From Asterias rubens (Eukaryota; Echinodermata; Asteroidea; Forcipulatida; Asteriidae): a DNA stretch of 64,000 nucleotides. The DNA is taken from positions 19,347,047-19,411,046 of the forward strand of contig NC_047066.1 in the NCBI RefSeq assembly GCF_902459465.1, in the 5' to 3' direction. How positions within the stretch are numbered: position 1 is the stretch's first letter; the number at the start of each line of letters is the position of its first letter. The position numbers and the translations under genes were made by a program. Positions 19,801 to 32,183 of this stretch are shown here, piece by piece. The notes beneath the pieces were generated by a model. It saw only the letters and a list, made by a program, of their open reading frames with translations, was not told the origin of the DNA and did not search any database.

Positions 19801-22800
19801 TCTACACCGCGTATAACAACACCCCTTAGAACGTCTACCAACGCCGTGAAGCCAAAGCGGTACCGTCAAAGCCAACTTCCAGCATCACTATTCACCCAAT
19901 CCAGTCAGAGTAGTCCAAGTCAGAGCCAGACTTCTGACTCTCAGAGCCAGTCACCACAAGCATCTTCAAAGCATCGGTCACCACTCACCAAATCACCACA
20001 AACACCTTCCTTCACCCAGACGACCCTGAAACGGACACCTTTGACGCGGTCAAAGACACCAGGTAGTCTTGGGACATTTGTTAAACAGACCACACAGAGC
20101 AACAATCTTAGTGTTACTGTTAAGAGTGAGACAGTCGTGAATAGAAAACTTTTTTCGTCACATCAGGTTCAGAAGACGGTGGAAGAGGTTCAGAAAAAGG
20201 TGAATGAAAAAGCAGTCAAATTATCTTTGATCTTATCCTGTTTTTAAGTGCGATGTACTGGAATGTGGTTGAAATCCATGCTCACTTTACCAGATTAATA
20301 ATTTAATAGATGAATAATTATAATAATAACAGTAGCTAATTCTTATATAGCACATTTCATAACTGAAAGAAATATCAATGCGCTTTACAATAAAAAAAGG
20401 CAAAGAGCAACATTTAACAAACAATAAACTAATATAATAGGCAAACGAAAGGATAAACTTAACAAATGGGCAATAGAAAACAAATGGGATTTGAGCTGAG
20501 TTTTGAAAGCGGATGTAGCTGGAAAGAGAGTTCCAAAGTTTGGGGGCAGCACTGGAGAAAGTCCTTGAACCGAAAGATTTAGTTAGTACGGATGGTATGG
20601 TGAGGAGATGTCACACTTAACACCATATTTATGTTTTCTTCTTGCAGTACTCGCCAGCGTATTACTCTCGTGTTCCTTACTGGATTCAAGTCAAACCTCC
20701 TAAGTATCAGGTAAAATAGAAAGATTGTTGTCAATTCAATTGTTTGTGTCTATTGTTTTATATGCCCTATTTTTGTAATACTCCTTGTACATACGAAAAA
20801 CAAGTTTCATGTTTTTTTTTATCAAAACAGTCAATAATTTGAATCTTGAATCCAAATATTTATCCCTCTCAAAAGTCAGTGGCTTAAAGGCAGTGGACAC
20901 TATTGGTAATCACTCAAAATAATTATTAGCATAAAACATTTCTTGGTGACAAGTAATAGGGAGAGGTTGATGGTATAAAACATTGTGAGAAACGGCTCCC
21001 TCTGAAGTGACGTAGTTTTTCGAGAAAGAAGTAATTTTCCACGAATTTGATTTTGAGACCCTCAAGTTTAGAACTTGAGGTCTCGAAATCAACCATCTAA
21101 GTGCACACAACTTCGTGTGACAGTGGTGTTTTTTTCTTCCATTATTATCACGCAAGTTTCGATGACCGATTCAGCTCAAAGTTTCACAGGTTTGTTATTT
21201 TATGCATATGTTGAGATACACCAACTGTGAAGGCTAGTCTTTGACAATTACCAATAGTGTCCACTGTCTTTAATGGTTTGACCCAAACAGAGTCTTTCTC
21301 AAAGGCTAAATGAAAGTGTAGTGTTGTCATTCATTTTTACAAAAAAAGACTCTGCTAGGGTCAAAACATCAAGCCACTAGCTTTTTTTTTATCCATTTAT
21401 ACCATAGGTCTGTAAGCAGTGTGCAACAGCTAATGCTTATTTCAAAGTATTTATCCTCTGCTAACTTTGGTGTGATCTTTACAGGACCATGAAGAAATGA
21501 CGATGCCTTTCCCGACCATGGTCTGCAATCTCATTGATGCATACTTGGAGGAAGGCCTATGGCTGAGAGCAGTGGAGAGCATCCACTCCTACTTGTCTGT
21601 CAAGAAATACCCTCCATCATCGTTACTACACGTCATCATGAGCAAGGTTTTAGAGGTAAGATGGAGATCCTCAAAAGACTTTCCAATTAAACTATGAAGG
21701 ACATTTTATGTTATTGTATACAATTCAAATTTGGTTGAAACTGGTTGGAACGGGTCATGCAGGTTGAAACAGGTTTGATCTGGTTTCTGTATATTGTTTC
21801 ACCTGTCTTTGCAATTTTTGGTTTTATCCTACCATCTTATCTTGTCGATCATACATTTAAATCCCTGCGTAATTTTTGACTGACACCCGTAATGTTCTGC
21901 AATATTTTGATATTAAGCTTAACATGTTAATAAGATCAAATGTTGTCCTTTGTGTTTCCATCCTCTTGCTTGTGGTCAAGCCAGTCCCTTCCCTTCACCC
22001 CCCCCCCTTTTGTCCCCCTATTCATTGTTTACCCCCTGCTTTTTTCTGTATGCTTTCTAACCCCATTCATGTATTTCCACTTCACTGCTTATGTTTCACT
22101 TAGTTATTACCTGTAACTGTTCATGTTTGTTGTGTTGTCATTTAGCCTTCGAGAAAGACTCTGCTAGGGTCGAAACGTCAGGCCATTAACTATTTTTTGC
22201 AAGATCAAATTCAGTGACACTTATGGCGCTTCAGCATTTAGTATGTTTCCTGCAAGGATATGCGGAGCTACAATTTTGAAGTAATAGACTTATTCCTTTA
22301 CGTATCATCTAGTAATGGTTTACAAGGTGCTGTGGCACAATATGCAGCCAATCAAACCAGTATTTCTTGTGCTTGTGTGATAAATAACAGTATGTTTTTG
22401 TTTTCATTGACTTTTCTTAGTGGAAAGACGTTGCGTTCACATCCCAAGCCATCAATCTATTGAAATCGGTTCTCTGCGTTCACCGACCGTCAACACCAGA
22501 GATGTCTCAGGTCTACCTTGATTCGTTTGTGCCGTCCGATAATGATATGTTTGGTCTGGAGAGTGATGATCCCATCAACACACCATGGGATTTTGTTGGT
22601 AGTGTCATCAGGTACCAGACATCAGAATGTATTTCTTTCTTTCTTTGTTTTTATTTTCTTTTAAAACATTTCTAATGACATTCAGGGCTCAAATTTTAAG
22701 AACCTCCACTTTACTATAGGTCTTGTAACTTGGAACTTACACTGGACCAGAAATGTGAAATGTAGCTAACAAGACTCAAAGGTTTTTGTACTTTTTATTT

Positions 22801-25800
22801 ATTTGCCTAAACTTTGAGGAGGCAGTTTGAAACTAAAAAGTGAACATTTTTTTATGTGTTTGGAAAACATTAGTATGCAGTATTTGTTTAGTTGTAGGGT
22901 TAGAACTTGTTGTAATTTATTTTGTTATTGCAAGTTTACCCCAACAAGCCTAATGTAAGAAAAGTTTCAGGCACAAGCCTTTTTCTCATGCATCTTAAAG
23001 CTTACAATTTCATACAATATGGATGTTTTTATTTCTCTTCCATTTTCTTGCAACTTTAACGATCAATTGAGCCCTAAATTTTTCCCAGGTTTGTGTATTT
23101 ATGCAGCAATAAAGCTACTGGTCTTTGACAATTAGCAAAAGTATACCCTGTCAGTAATAATGGAAAAGCTGCCTTGCATTTAGAACACAGCATCAAGCCT
23201 TAAACACGGTCACAAGGACACCAACATATATATATATACTTGACGCTACTCAGGCCGAACTCGGCTCGAGACGTTGTGACCACGGGTTTGTCCAATGTTA
23301 GAAATTCATCTGTGCCATCCAGGCCGATCCTGGGCAGCTTGAACAGCTTGATCGTGTTGTAGGCCGATGGCGTTGAGATCGTCTATAAGCTGTGATATGT
23401 AGGTGCAGCAGAGGCTTCCACCCTGTCGAAAGGGTTCAGATGGCTGGTTTTGTGAGTTTAAGAAGGTAGCGAGAGGCACCTCAGGTCTCCGAAGAGCATG
23501 GCCGATCAAACGACACCAACATGAGTGGAATATGGTTCCCTCAATACTCGTCAAATACTTTCACCTTACAGGAAGTCCTTACAGCTGCCTCTAGGAGATT
23601 CTGAAGAGGATATACAGGAGCAAGAGCAAGCTCAGAACTCTGTCTTAAGGAACAATCATCAGATGTTGCTGAGCTATATCGTGGCTCTAGTAGAGCAGGA
23701 CTTCCAGGTCTGGGTGCATCGGTGAGTGTTTTGGGCCTATATTATAAGCAATCACATCAGTGTTGTGGATTCCCCCCTTTTCAAAGTTTGATATGATTTA
23801 TTGTGGTTGTGAAGCCAAGGGCTCTCATAAAGTGAACTTAATCACTGCACTGGCCTCGAACCCAGTGGAGAGAAGACAGAGAAGGAAGATTCAGTTTTAG
23901 ATGTGGCATGAAAACCCTAGAGAAATTTTCCAGGGAAGACATACACAGTTAGGTAGAGGCTGGAACAAGGGCAAATTAACAAAACCTTTGTAGTTTATTT
24001 GAAAGTTAATTTTCATCCTCCACAAAATGAGCCAAAGATGGTGACACTGTCCCTTTCCCAATGTCCACAGTTCTGTCTACGAACATGCCGGTGTGGCAGG
24101 AGATTTTGTGCGCCCCCCCCCCCCCCCCCCCCCGCAAACTGTGTACATGTACCTCCTTCTGATAACGTCCTCTTTGAGTCGTCCTCCCTCAGCGCATGTT
24201 AAAGCCATTATACACTTTCGGAACAGAACAAAAATAAGAGTTCACAGATTTACAAATAACTAACAGGGTTTACAGAAGGTAATGGTGAAAGACTTCTCTT
24301 GAAATATTATTCCATGAAATGCTTTACTTTTTTGAGAAAACATTAAAACAATTATCAATTCTCGATAGCGAGAATTACGGATTTATTTTAAACACATGTC
24401 ATGACATGGCTAAACGTGCGGAAACAAGGGTGGGTTTTCCCGTTATTTTCTCCCGACTCCCATACAGGTTTGTTATTTTATATATAAGTTGTGATACACA
24501 AAGTGTGGGCCTTTGAACAATACTGTTTACCAAAAGTGTCCAATGGCTTTAATTATCGATGTGGGGGACAGAATCTCCCAGGGACAGACTTTCCTATGAC
24601 ACAGGCTGTATTTATTGTTGGAACACTCCTTATTGAATGCTCCAATACTAAATCATGCTTTTGATGGGAGCATCATTCATTCTTGTTTGGAACTGGGTGG
24701 AGACAAACATTAATTTGTTGAAACCTTAGTCCAATTTTCTTTCTTTCTCTTTGTTTGAACCTGCCTAATGTACAGCCAAGGAAATGCAACCACCAAGGAG
24801 CAGAAGTCATGTCACTGTATGCTGTCCAGTATTCTATGGCCAGATGGTAATGTCAAAGCATCGGGTCCATTTGCCTCTCAGCTGGTTAGCTTCATGCTTC
24901 AGGCTGTGGCGGCCATTGGCAGTGCATCACACATGGTGAGAAACTCAATCCTACACAATACTATAATTTGCTTTTTACCCTTAAGGTCGAGTCACACTCG
25001 AAAACAATAACGATGCAAAGAGAATGCATTCTATTGGTTGAATTGCTCCACGCGGCATACGCCCACGCTTACTCAACCAATCAAGGGTGTGCACTTGTAT
25101 CGCTCTTTTTTTCGTTTTCGTAATTGGGGCCTGTGTGACCTTTACACTGTCAGCACTGTGTACTCGGTACTTTCCAAAGTACTTTCCCATAGGAAAATCA
25201 CTCGGGTGAGATTTGAACCCACAACATTTGTATTGCTGGAGCAATGTCTTACCACTAAATCACTGAACTAGCCCGATGGATAGATGCAGTTTAAATCCTT
25301 AGCAGCGGTTACCGCAATGATGTAATACCACACTGTCTTTCTTTTTTCCTACTGTTGTATGAACAAATTTGTAAATTTCCCTGACTATGGAGAAATTTTC
25401 CTAAGTTCCTGATTGTTGTACGGATCCTTCAAAAATATTAAAAAGTATGACAGTTGAACCAATACATCGGAATAGTTCTCATCATACTTCAGAAGTAGCT
25501 CCAAATACCTTGCAGGAAAAAAAGAAAAATACTGAGCACTTTGATATGCCCCTAGGGGTATGTTAAAGCACTGTATAAGAACTCAGTATTGTTATTACTA
25601 TTATTAAGATGTCATTATTTTTTGTGTAGTACCCGTGTCTGAGGATGATCATAAGTTTAGTGGAAATGGCGGCGGAGACCTGCAGAGTTATCACAGGAGA
25701 CAGTAGCATTTTGGGACATGCTGAGACGGGAGTACATCTGGACTTTGCTGCCGAGATCGCTTCGATGCTATCACAAGGTTAGTTTGGTCAGTGGGACTCG

Positions 25801-28800
25801 AGCCAGTCAGACTCGGAAAGCACTGCGAATGGCAAACAGTTGTTCCTGGTTAACCTGAAGGTTTTTAACAAGTTTTTTAAGGTCATCTTGGGTTCAACCG
25901 AGGAAAGATACCACTACGCCAACTCGACCATCTTAACTGCTAAGGATCTTAGCTGCTGTTGTGAGGCAATGTTTTTTCAAAAGCAAAACCACATTTGGTT
26001 TTCTTCCCATAAATATTTGTATTATTATTTATAAATTGTCCTATATTGTTTTATAGAGGGCCTGATGGAGAATATGGAATCTCTTAACGTTCTTTTGTCC
26101 CTCCTGCGACCTGATTGGTTGAAACTGAAAGTGGTAGAGAGTTTACTGTGTGCCTATGATGACAGCCTCGTGAGAGAGGAGTTCAGATATCTGGTAGCTC
26201 AGCCTCTATCGCTCAAAAAAGTGGTATGTTTAGTTTTTGTTAATTTCCAACATCTGTCAGAAGTTACACAGCAAAATCAATATTTCACTTATTAAAAAGT
26301 CTCTTACTACTGTCCATTTTGTGCATTACGCTCTAGCAGCCAGGCTCCTAGTGGATGAAAACCATGCCTACAAAGCAGGACAGTTCTTTTCAGAACTGAG
26401 AAGTCTCCCGAACCCCCGAACATCTACTCCGCGGTAGTAGAATAAAGCAAGACAGTTCTCTAAGAACAAACTCTACCTGGCAAGTAGATACACACATGGT
26501 GTTACTGCAAACCAAATATACATTCATGCCTACATCCTTATGGACTTGCTAACCTTGTTTCAGCTTCAGAAGTAGGTGGCAAGATATCCCTGGTGACATT
26601 TGATCTGGGTTGACAGCCCTTATCAGTTTAAAGGGTAGCCCTTAGACTGATAAAGGACCAAAGTATAAGACTTGCTAATGTTGTGGAATTTGTTTAAAGG
26701 CAGTGGACACTATTGGTAATTGTCAAAGACTAGCCTTCACAATTGGTGTATCTCAACATATGCATAAAATAATGAACCTGTGAAAATTTTAGCTCAATCG
26801 GTTATAGAACTTGGGAGATATGAATAAAGAAGAAAAAAACGGCCTTGTCACACGAAGGTGTGTGCGTTTAGATGGTTGATTTTGAGACGTCAAGTTCTAA
26901 ATCTGAGGTCTCGAAATCAAATTTGTTGAAAATTACTTCTTTCTCGAAAACTATGGCACTTCAGAGGGTGCCGTTTCTTACAATGTTTTATACCATCAAC
27001 CTCTCCCTATTACTCGTCACCAAGAAAGGTTTTATGCTAATAATTATTTTGAGTAATTACCAATAGTGTCCACTGCCTTTTAACCTGTGTCCATCCCAGC
27101 TCTTTGTTTTCAAAGTTATTGAGAAAAGTTTCTCCTCCCTCTTCCCACCTTCGATTTTAGTATTTTTGTGTTTCCAACCCCCTGTGGTTAAACCAGTCTC
27201 CTTGCCTCTACCCCCTATGTATCTTACCCCTTGTCTTTTAGTGTTCATCCCTTGCCTATTCTGTGTGATTTCTTGCTCTCTTTTTATGTCTTCCACTGCT
27301 TCTGGTACACCAGTATACCTGTTTAAAGGGTCTATGTACTTTTTATAGGACAAAAAACACAATGTTCACAGATTTACACTAAACTTACACAGTTTGAAGA
27401 TAATGATAGTAGAAAGCATACGTTAAAATATGACTTGCTGAGGTACTGTAGCTTTTGAGAAAGGAGTCAAAAAACGTCATGAAAATAATTTTCATGACAT
27501 TGTTTTACTCATTTCTCAAAAACTGCAGCATCTCAGCAACTAATATTTTAACGTATGCTTTCTACTATCATTATCTTCAAACGGTGTAAGTTTAATGTAA
27601 ATCTGTGGACATTGTGTTTTGTGTTACAAAAGTACCCACATCCTTTAAGTGTGTAATGTTGTCATGTTGTCATTAAATTAGTATTCGTAAAAGACTCTGC
27701 TAGGAAGGAAAGAGGCCGATAACTATTTTTTTTTCAGAAAGGTAATTGTGATTTGTTTTTGTTCATGGTGTTTTTTCCCCACAGGTGAACTATTACTTTT
27801 ATCTGCTACCTCTGATGACGACAGCTTCCCTGCATCCTAAGACACCTGAAAAGCCAAGCCAAGCAGTTATAACTAAGTCCAGGAAAAGACCACATCAAGA
27901 TACGGTCCAAGCTGGACCCCTCAAGACTCTGGCGTAAGTATCAACTGCTGCAATTGTTATTATGTATAGACTTTGAGTCTGATAATTGCAACAAACTACA
28001 ACAACTCTTACCAATCAAGGTATTCGTAAGATAAGAAAAAAACTTCCCACACTTGGGAAATTAAAACTGGTCTTGATTTGAATAGTACAAAGTGAGAAAA
28101 AGATAGAAGCAGTCAAAGTAAGACACAAGTTTGGTACGTTGTGTTGTATTTGCCAGGGTTATGGTTGTAGTAGACTTCATCATGACCTCAGTTTGGTGAC
28201 ATGTTTTATTGAAAAGAAAAACTTGTGTAACTTTTAGGCAGATTATGATTTTGAAATTTTGACAAAATGTCTTTTTTTAACAATACCTTTTGCTTCCTGT
28301 TTGTGTTGTCAGTGTAAAAAACAACATCAGAAACTTACAAACACTCAAAGACCGTCCCAACATCAAAGCTCCAAAGATGAAAATCAACAAAGTCAACCGC
28401 AGAAATATGAGAGGTATGTTTTCACCCTATTTTCATCCCTTCACATGTTTAAACAACAGTCTGAAGATACTGGTTAAGTTGTAAAATTTACAGGCCATTT
28501 TTTGAAAGCTTGATTAAAAAAAATTCTCTGAGTATCACCACAAAAACTTTGAATTACTTGTGCCATTGAACTTATTGGCTGAGCAGATAATTTCTTGGGG
28601 TGGTCAGCTGCCTTACTGATCTGTGCAAGATCCACTTAATTTCTTTCACTGTTTGGAAAAGGAATTACATGGAGATACCAGGTGTTAGTTGTCAGATGAA
28701 AAGGATGTTTAAGTGGAGCTTTCCCATAGTGTATCAATAAATATTTAATATTGTGTTTTATGTTGTATTGACAGGCGAGACACCTTTACATTTAGCCTGT

Positions 28801-31563
28801 ATAAAAAACAATGTAGCAAAGGTACGAGAGTTGCTATCAAATCCTGCCATCGAGATTAACCAAGTGGACTTCGCTGGCTGGACTGCACTTCATGAAGCTT
28901 CAAATCACGGCCATGTAGACTGCGTCAAGGAGTTATTGAAATATAAACCAAAGGCCACGATTGCATCTTATTTCAGTCCAGGTAAAATATTATTAACATG
29001 TCATTGAAACGTTTGTAATAAAATTTCAATCTATTAAATGGTTGCGGCACCCGCTGCTAAATTATAAGATTCAAATATCTTCCAGGCTATCTTAATAGTC
29101 TAGTTAGTAAAACGAAATCAAGCATCTGAAAGCACACAACTTCGTGTGACAAGGGTGTTTTTTTCTTTCATTATTATCTCGCAACTTCGACGACCGATTG
29201 AGCTCAAATTTTCACTGGTTTGTTATTTTATGCATATGTTGAGATACACCAAGTGAGAAGACTTGTCTTTTACAATTACCAATAGTGTCCACTGCCTTTA
29301 AAAGCATTTCCATCTGAGAAAGATTTCTGCATTCTTCCTGCGAGGACTTAATCACTCCAGTATTTGGTCGGTACCTCAATTACTCTTTGAAATTTTCACA
29401 AGTTTTACTGTATATACATTTTTTTAGGATTAAAACAATTAAATGGATTTAAATTATTTTGAGTTAGGTAAAGACAAGAAATCTGCGAATGGGTTAAATC
29501 TTCTGGCAGCCCCTGCTGAATGTGGAACTACTCCATTGCATGACACCGTCAACAACCGCCATGTAGAAGTAGCAAGACTGCTTGTCAAAGCTGGAGGTAA
29601 TACATTCTTTTTAACATGCTTTTAAAATTGAAGTCTTACTGATGCAGGCATGGGTTTCTCTCAGGGAGACAATTAACTTTTGAGTGTTGTACATGGCCGC
29701 AAAGAGCATACAACAAGCTTCATATTCACATTACTTTAACACTTGTGTCATTTTTATGCTCCTAAAGTCTGGACCTTTTGGAAAATAATTATGTCATAAT
29801 CTGAAAATGACTCGTAAGGGACAAACAGCCAATTTGGTAAAAACCATACATTGTAAAGGAAACAAAGTACACAAATGAAACAAAAGGGTCAGAAAGTTCT
29901 GTTTTTGTTAATTTGTATCGATCACAAACAGTTTCTATTTGAGAAATGTGAAAATAAAGACTCTTAAGAAGCAAGAAACCGATATCACGAAAAGTAATTT
30001 CACCTTTTTTGTTAACCCTCCCAACACTCTACTTGAAAATTGGCTGTGGGACAATCAACGCATTTTCATAAACACTGTCACATATTTGGTTTCTAAATCA
30101 ACTTGTTTATCATTCACAGGTAAAGCTGTTTTGATGGCACGTAACAAGGCAGGTTTCACTCCTCTAGACTTGACCGCTGATAATGCCATGAGGCGTGCTC
30201 TGGTGTTGAGCACTGATACAAAATCTGAACCATCGAAGCCTGGTAAAGACCACAATAAAGAAAATGTAATGGGTAAGGGTAATATCTCATAATGCACACA
30301 TTGGAGGTTAGGCCAAACAAGCGAACAGTGGATTTTGGGTGATTATTTCTTTTGCGCGTTTAGTTATTCAGGCAAACAACTCTTCCGCGTTTCCGCGGAA
30401 TGCCGCGTTTTAAAATAATATATTTTAAAATAAAAAATTTAAAAACCTAGTATATGCCTGGCAACAACAATGTACAACTACAATAATGTAAAATAAGCCT
30501 AGTACATGCTAACAATGCACCTTAGAGCATAATAAACCTCAAAATTTTCTAATGTACCATTGTGGGTCTCATGTCCCGTGGCGTTTCGGCTGCCTCGCTC
30601 TGCACTTGCGTTGTGCCTTCAAAAATGTTCCTCTTTTCTTTCAACGGGCAGTTGCATGCCTGGTTATTACACCTTGATTTTGGTGTTGAACCAGCCACCT
30701 TAGGATTAGCGTGACGATGCTCTACCAACTGAGCTTTCTAGCTCCTTTGTGGCAGTCTCCCTATTTTGCGTATATTCTTGTTCGGGGTGCAAGTCAGAAG
30801 CTATTCATTCCTTTACCATTTTAGGATACAACCTTGGAAGCAACCAGGGTATCACCTTAAGGGCATGTGTCTTTTTATTTCAAATATTAAAGTATAAACC
30901 AAATAGGAATCTTTGTTTGATCAACCCGGAAATCATTTATCCAGTCACTTTCTCATGTGGTTCATTAAAACATTCTAAGCGAACCCATTTCTTATATTTC
31001 CGCCAGAATCTGACTCCCAGGAAGTTCCCCAGAGTTCAACTCCTTCACCTCCTTCCAGACAGTTGCGGGACATCGGCATCCCATCCGAAGAAGAGTACAC
31101 CTGTGTGCTGGGTTCCTCAAACGGCCCCAAGGTGTACATACCAGCCGAGAGGTGTGAGCAGCTATGCCTCCTGGTCTGCCATCTCCTGCGGTCTTGCCTG
31201 AGAGTTCATAAACTAGTACCCATCAAAGCTGATCTAGACAGTCAGCATGGATCGGTTATCGGTTTTGACTTGAACCTCAATGAAACATCAGATGCGGGTA
31301 GTTGCAAAGCGAACTCACAGACATCAGTAGGCTATGAGATGATGACGTCCGTGTCCAACGAGGGCGCTTTTCAGCAGAGCTCTTTGAGGTTTAGTGGGTC
31401 TCGCCTTCTTGATGACTTGACCGAGATGTGCCGACTGGATAGTCATATTGATGGTTTTGTTCATCACATCGGTCGAATCGGTCCGTGGGTTGGATCGCAA
31501 CGCAGTAAAATATGTGATAAGGTTGTTTGTGAACTGAAAGCAGTCGTACTCACTTGTTTGTAA
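16900..31563 (+). CDS. SLF1: SLF1 (ANKRD32/BRCTD1), SMC5-SMC6 complex localisation factor 1
   Basis: Nineteen exons: 16900-17049, 17277-17355, 17753-18002, 18547-18730, 19171-19291, 19778-20199, 20648-20710, 21485-21655, 22421-22611, 23572-23721, 24776-24935, 25630-25777, 26057-26223, 27785-27933, 28313-28413, 28775-28981, 29468-29596, 30120-30272, 31007-31563. Together about 1183 residues (human about 1058). Residues 20-105 and 140-225 form tandem BRCT domains, with GRWVVSPDFI and the family signature APKRWREHL. Residues 262-402 are an SQ/TQ-rich linker. Residues 403-800 match the helical centre of vertebrate SLF1. Residues 836-985 form ankyrin repeats (GETPLHLACIKNN, GWTALHEASNHGHVDCVKEL, GTTPLHDTVNNRHVEVARLL). 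The C-terminus is helical. In vertebrates SLF1 binds phosphorylated RAD18 through its BRCTs and, with SLF2, brings SMC5/6 to damaged DNA; the ankyrin domain is a histone-tail reader. Introns hold many MITEs, SINEs and a LINE fragment. Confidence 0.93.
18266..18439. mobile_element. Inverted-repeat element in SLF1 intron 3
   Basis: Arms of about 48 bp share GGCTTCGGCTTTGGATTTGG and its inverse, starting GGCCCTTTT and ending AAAAGGGCC. The non-coding centre is about 80 bp. Probably a MITE; no clear target duplication. Confidence 0.75.
18780..19020 (-). mobile_element. tRNA-derived SINE in SLF1 intron 4
   Basis: Minus strand: TGTGGCCAAGCGGATAAGAT resembles an A box and GGGTTTAAGTC a B box. The body contains GCTACAATTTTGAAGTA (+) and AATATGCAGCCAA (+), shared with 22240-22350 and, in reverse, with 41330-41480. 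Confidence 0.6.
19555..19700 (+). mobile_element. tRNA-derived SINE head in SLF1 intron 5
   Basis: TGGCAGAACGGATAAGAGC (A-box-like) and TGTAGGTTTGAGTC (B-box-like) are followed by CAAGCCGTAGGTTCTTGTG and AACCCAGTGCACTTA, as in the 41095 copy. Confidence 0.55.
19863..20110 (+). other. SLF1 linker segment coding an SQ/TQ cluster
   Basis: Within SLF1 exon 6, about residues 286-370. By eye there are six to seven SQ and three TQ dipeptides in under 100 residues (for example FTQSSQSSPSQSQTSDSQS). This exceeds the usual definition of an SQ/TQ cluster domain, typical of ATM/ATR substrates. S/T-P sites follow (SPLTKSPQTP, KRTPLTRSKTPG). Confidence 0.8.
20325..20600 (-). mobile_element. LINE 3'-end fragment with decayed RT C-terminus
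   Basis: The minus strand near 20590-20500 reads RTFSSAAPKLWNSLSSYIR, matching the end of many L2/CR1-type reverse transcriptases (AFSxAAPxLWNSLP..IR), and then shifts frame. The plus-strand start has ATAATAATAA and TATATAGCACATTTC, common at such tails. It lies in SLF1 intron 6. Confidence 0.65.
20884..21273 (-). mobile_element. MITE-A, full length (about 390 bp)
   Basis: Bounded by TTAAAGGCAGTGGACACTA and its inverse TAGTGTCCACTGTCTTTAA. Inner hairpin around AAGTTTAGAACTTGAGGTC. No coding capacity. It lies between SLF1 exons 7 and 8. Confidence 0.9.
21290..21410. mobile_element. Penelope-type terminal fragment (fold-back)
   Basis: AGAGTCTTTCTCAAAGGCTA and the downstream GACTCTGCTAGGGTC form an inverse pair. 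The GGGTCAAAACATCAAGCCA segment is a mutated form of GGGTCGAAACGTCAGGCCA at 22165. Confidence 0.4.
21690..22215. mobile_element. Repeat ending in GACTCTGCTAGGGTCGAAAC (Penelope-like end) in SLF1 intron 8
   Basis: A pyrimidine-rich stretch of CCC and TTT blocks leads into AAAGACTCTGCTAGGG and TCGAAACGTCAGGCC at about 22152-22182. A parallel C/T-rich lead-in followed by AAAGACTCTGCTAGG occurs at 27100-27720. The TCGAAACGTC element is typical of Penelope-like terminal repeats. Confidence 0.4.
23306..23554 (-). mobile_element. LINE C-terminal fragment in SLF1 intron 9
   Basis: The minus strand is open and ends LNAIGLQHDQAVQAAQDRPG-W, with RLIGHALRRPEVPLATFL upstream. This is the W.GH..R.P ... 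AAQDRxGW pattern of non-LTR reverse transcriptases of the 'craniofacial development protein 2-like' type. Truncated remnant. A TA-repeat lies at 23226-23238. Confidence 0.75.
24113..24133. repeat. Poly(C) tract
   Basis: Run of about 21 C, within SLF1 intron 10. Confidence 0.9.
24200..24552. mobile_element. MITE-A relative with AAAGCCATT termini
   Basis: TTAAAGCCATTATACACTTT at the left is mirrored by AAAAGTGTCCAATGGCTTTAA-like sequence at the right. It keeps the CAGGTTTGTTATTTTAT block seen in MITE-A, but the interior differs, so it is a sister family. Confidence 0.65.
25130..25290 (-). mobile_element. tRNA-derived SINE in SLF1 intron 11
   Basis: Same family as 6358-6515: ACTGTGTACTCGGTACTTTC, AAATCACTCGGGTGAGATTT and, on the minus strand, GGTTCAAATC (B-box-like). 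Confidence 0.6.
26290..26540. repeat. Dispersed repeat in SLF1 intron 13
   Basis: Contains a hairpin AGTTCTTTTCAGAACT, the palindrome CTACTCCGCGGTAGTAG, and GGTGTTACTGCAAACC. The last motif and the CTTTTCAGAAC hairpin recur in the fold-back at 42484-42706 and near 12900. Confidence 0.5.
26694..27083 (+). mobile_element. MITE-A, full length (about 390 bp)
   Basis: TTAAAGGCAGTGGACACTA at the left and AGTGTCCACTGCCTTTTAA at the right. The block order matches 20884-21273 in the opposite orientation. It lies in SLF1 intron 13. Confidence 0.9.
27325..27655. mobile_element. Long near-perfect palindromic element
   Basis: The left half (TTTAAAGGGTCTATGTACTT, ACACAATGTTCACAGATTTA, GAAAGCATACGTTAAAATAT) is the inverse of the right half (ATATTTTAACGTATGCTTTC ... 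ACATCCTTTAAG), with the turn at about 27490 around GAAAATAATTTTC. A half copy lies at 62430-62570. Confidence 0.85.
29120..29301 (+). mobile_element. MITE-A fragment (one end)
   Basis: From AAAGCACACAACTTCGTGTG to AATAGTGTCCACTGCCTTTA. The other half is lost. It lies between SLF1 exons 16 and 17. Confidence 0.8.
30655..30748 (-). mobile_element. tRNA-like sequence (pseudogene or SINE head)
   Basis: The minus strand reads AAAGCTCAGTTGGTAGAGC followed by a weak anticodon stem and GGCTGGTTCAACACC. D- and T-arm motifs are good, but acceptor and anticodon stems do not pair well. It lies in the last SLF1 intron, so a working tRNA gene is unlikely. Confidence 0.45.
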
Positions 31564-32183
31564 ATTATTCGTTCAAAGACGGACCATGGCTAAATTAGGT
31601 ATTCAGCTTATTGCTCAGGAAATGTAATTGTTAAGATGATCGATAGTGGGACACAAATCGCCACAATGAAATCAGCACTGTACCATGATATGCCGTCCCT
31701 ATTGAAATTGACTGTCGGTAGTATTAACTGGGACCAGGGCACCATTTCATGTAAAGCTTGCTTGGCAGAAAAAAACACTGCAGCTGATGATAATGTATAC
31801 AATTTTGAGAAATAATTCCCTTCATTCAAAGGAGTGTGGTTTATTCACAAAAAAAATCAATCTACCTTTCTCAGATTGTGTATTCCAACAAGGATTATTC
31901 TTCCATAACCAATCAAACTTTTCATCTCAAAAAACGGAACCACCTTTTGAAATGAAGTTTTCACAACTTTAGTTTTATTGTATATATAGATAGGTTTAAA
32001 ACAGCCAAACAGTTCCAAAAACCAAAGGATTACTTTGCTTTTTAATCCTTGTGTATAAACATTTTGTAAGTAGACTTTTCGGTACAGTCATTGCCATATG
32101 TTATGGTTGACTAACTTGGATGATTTCTGTGTATAATGTGTAAATATTTATTTTGTACTAAAAACTGCTGTAAAGAACTTACC

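Noticed and set aside
30655-30748. Functional tRNA gene
   Set aside because: A- and B-box-like sequences are good, but acceptor and anticodon stems do not pair. It lies inside an SLF1 intron with other SINE-like sequences.
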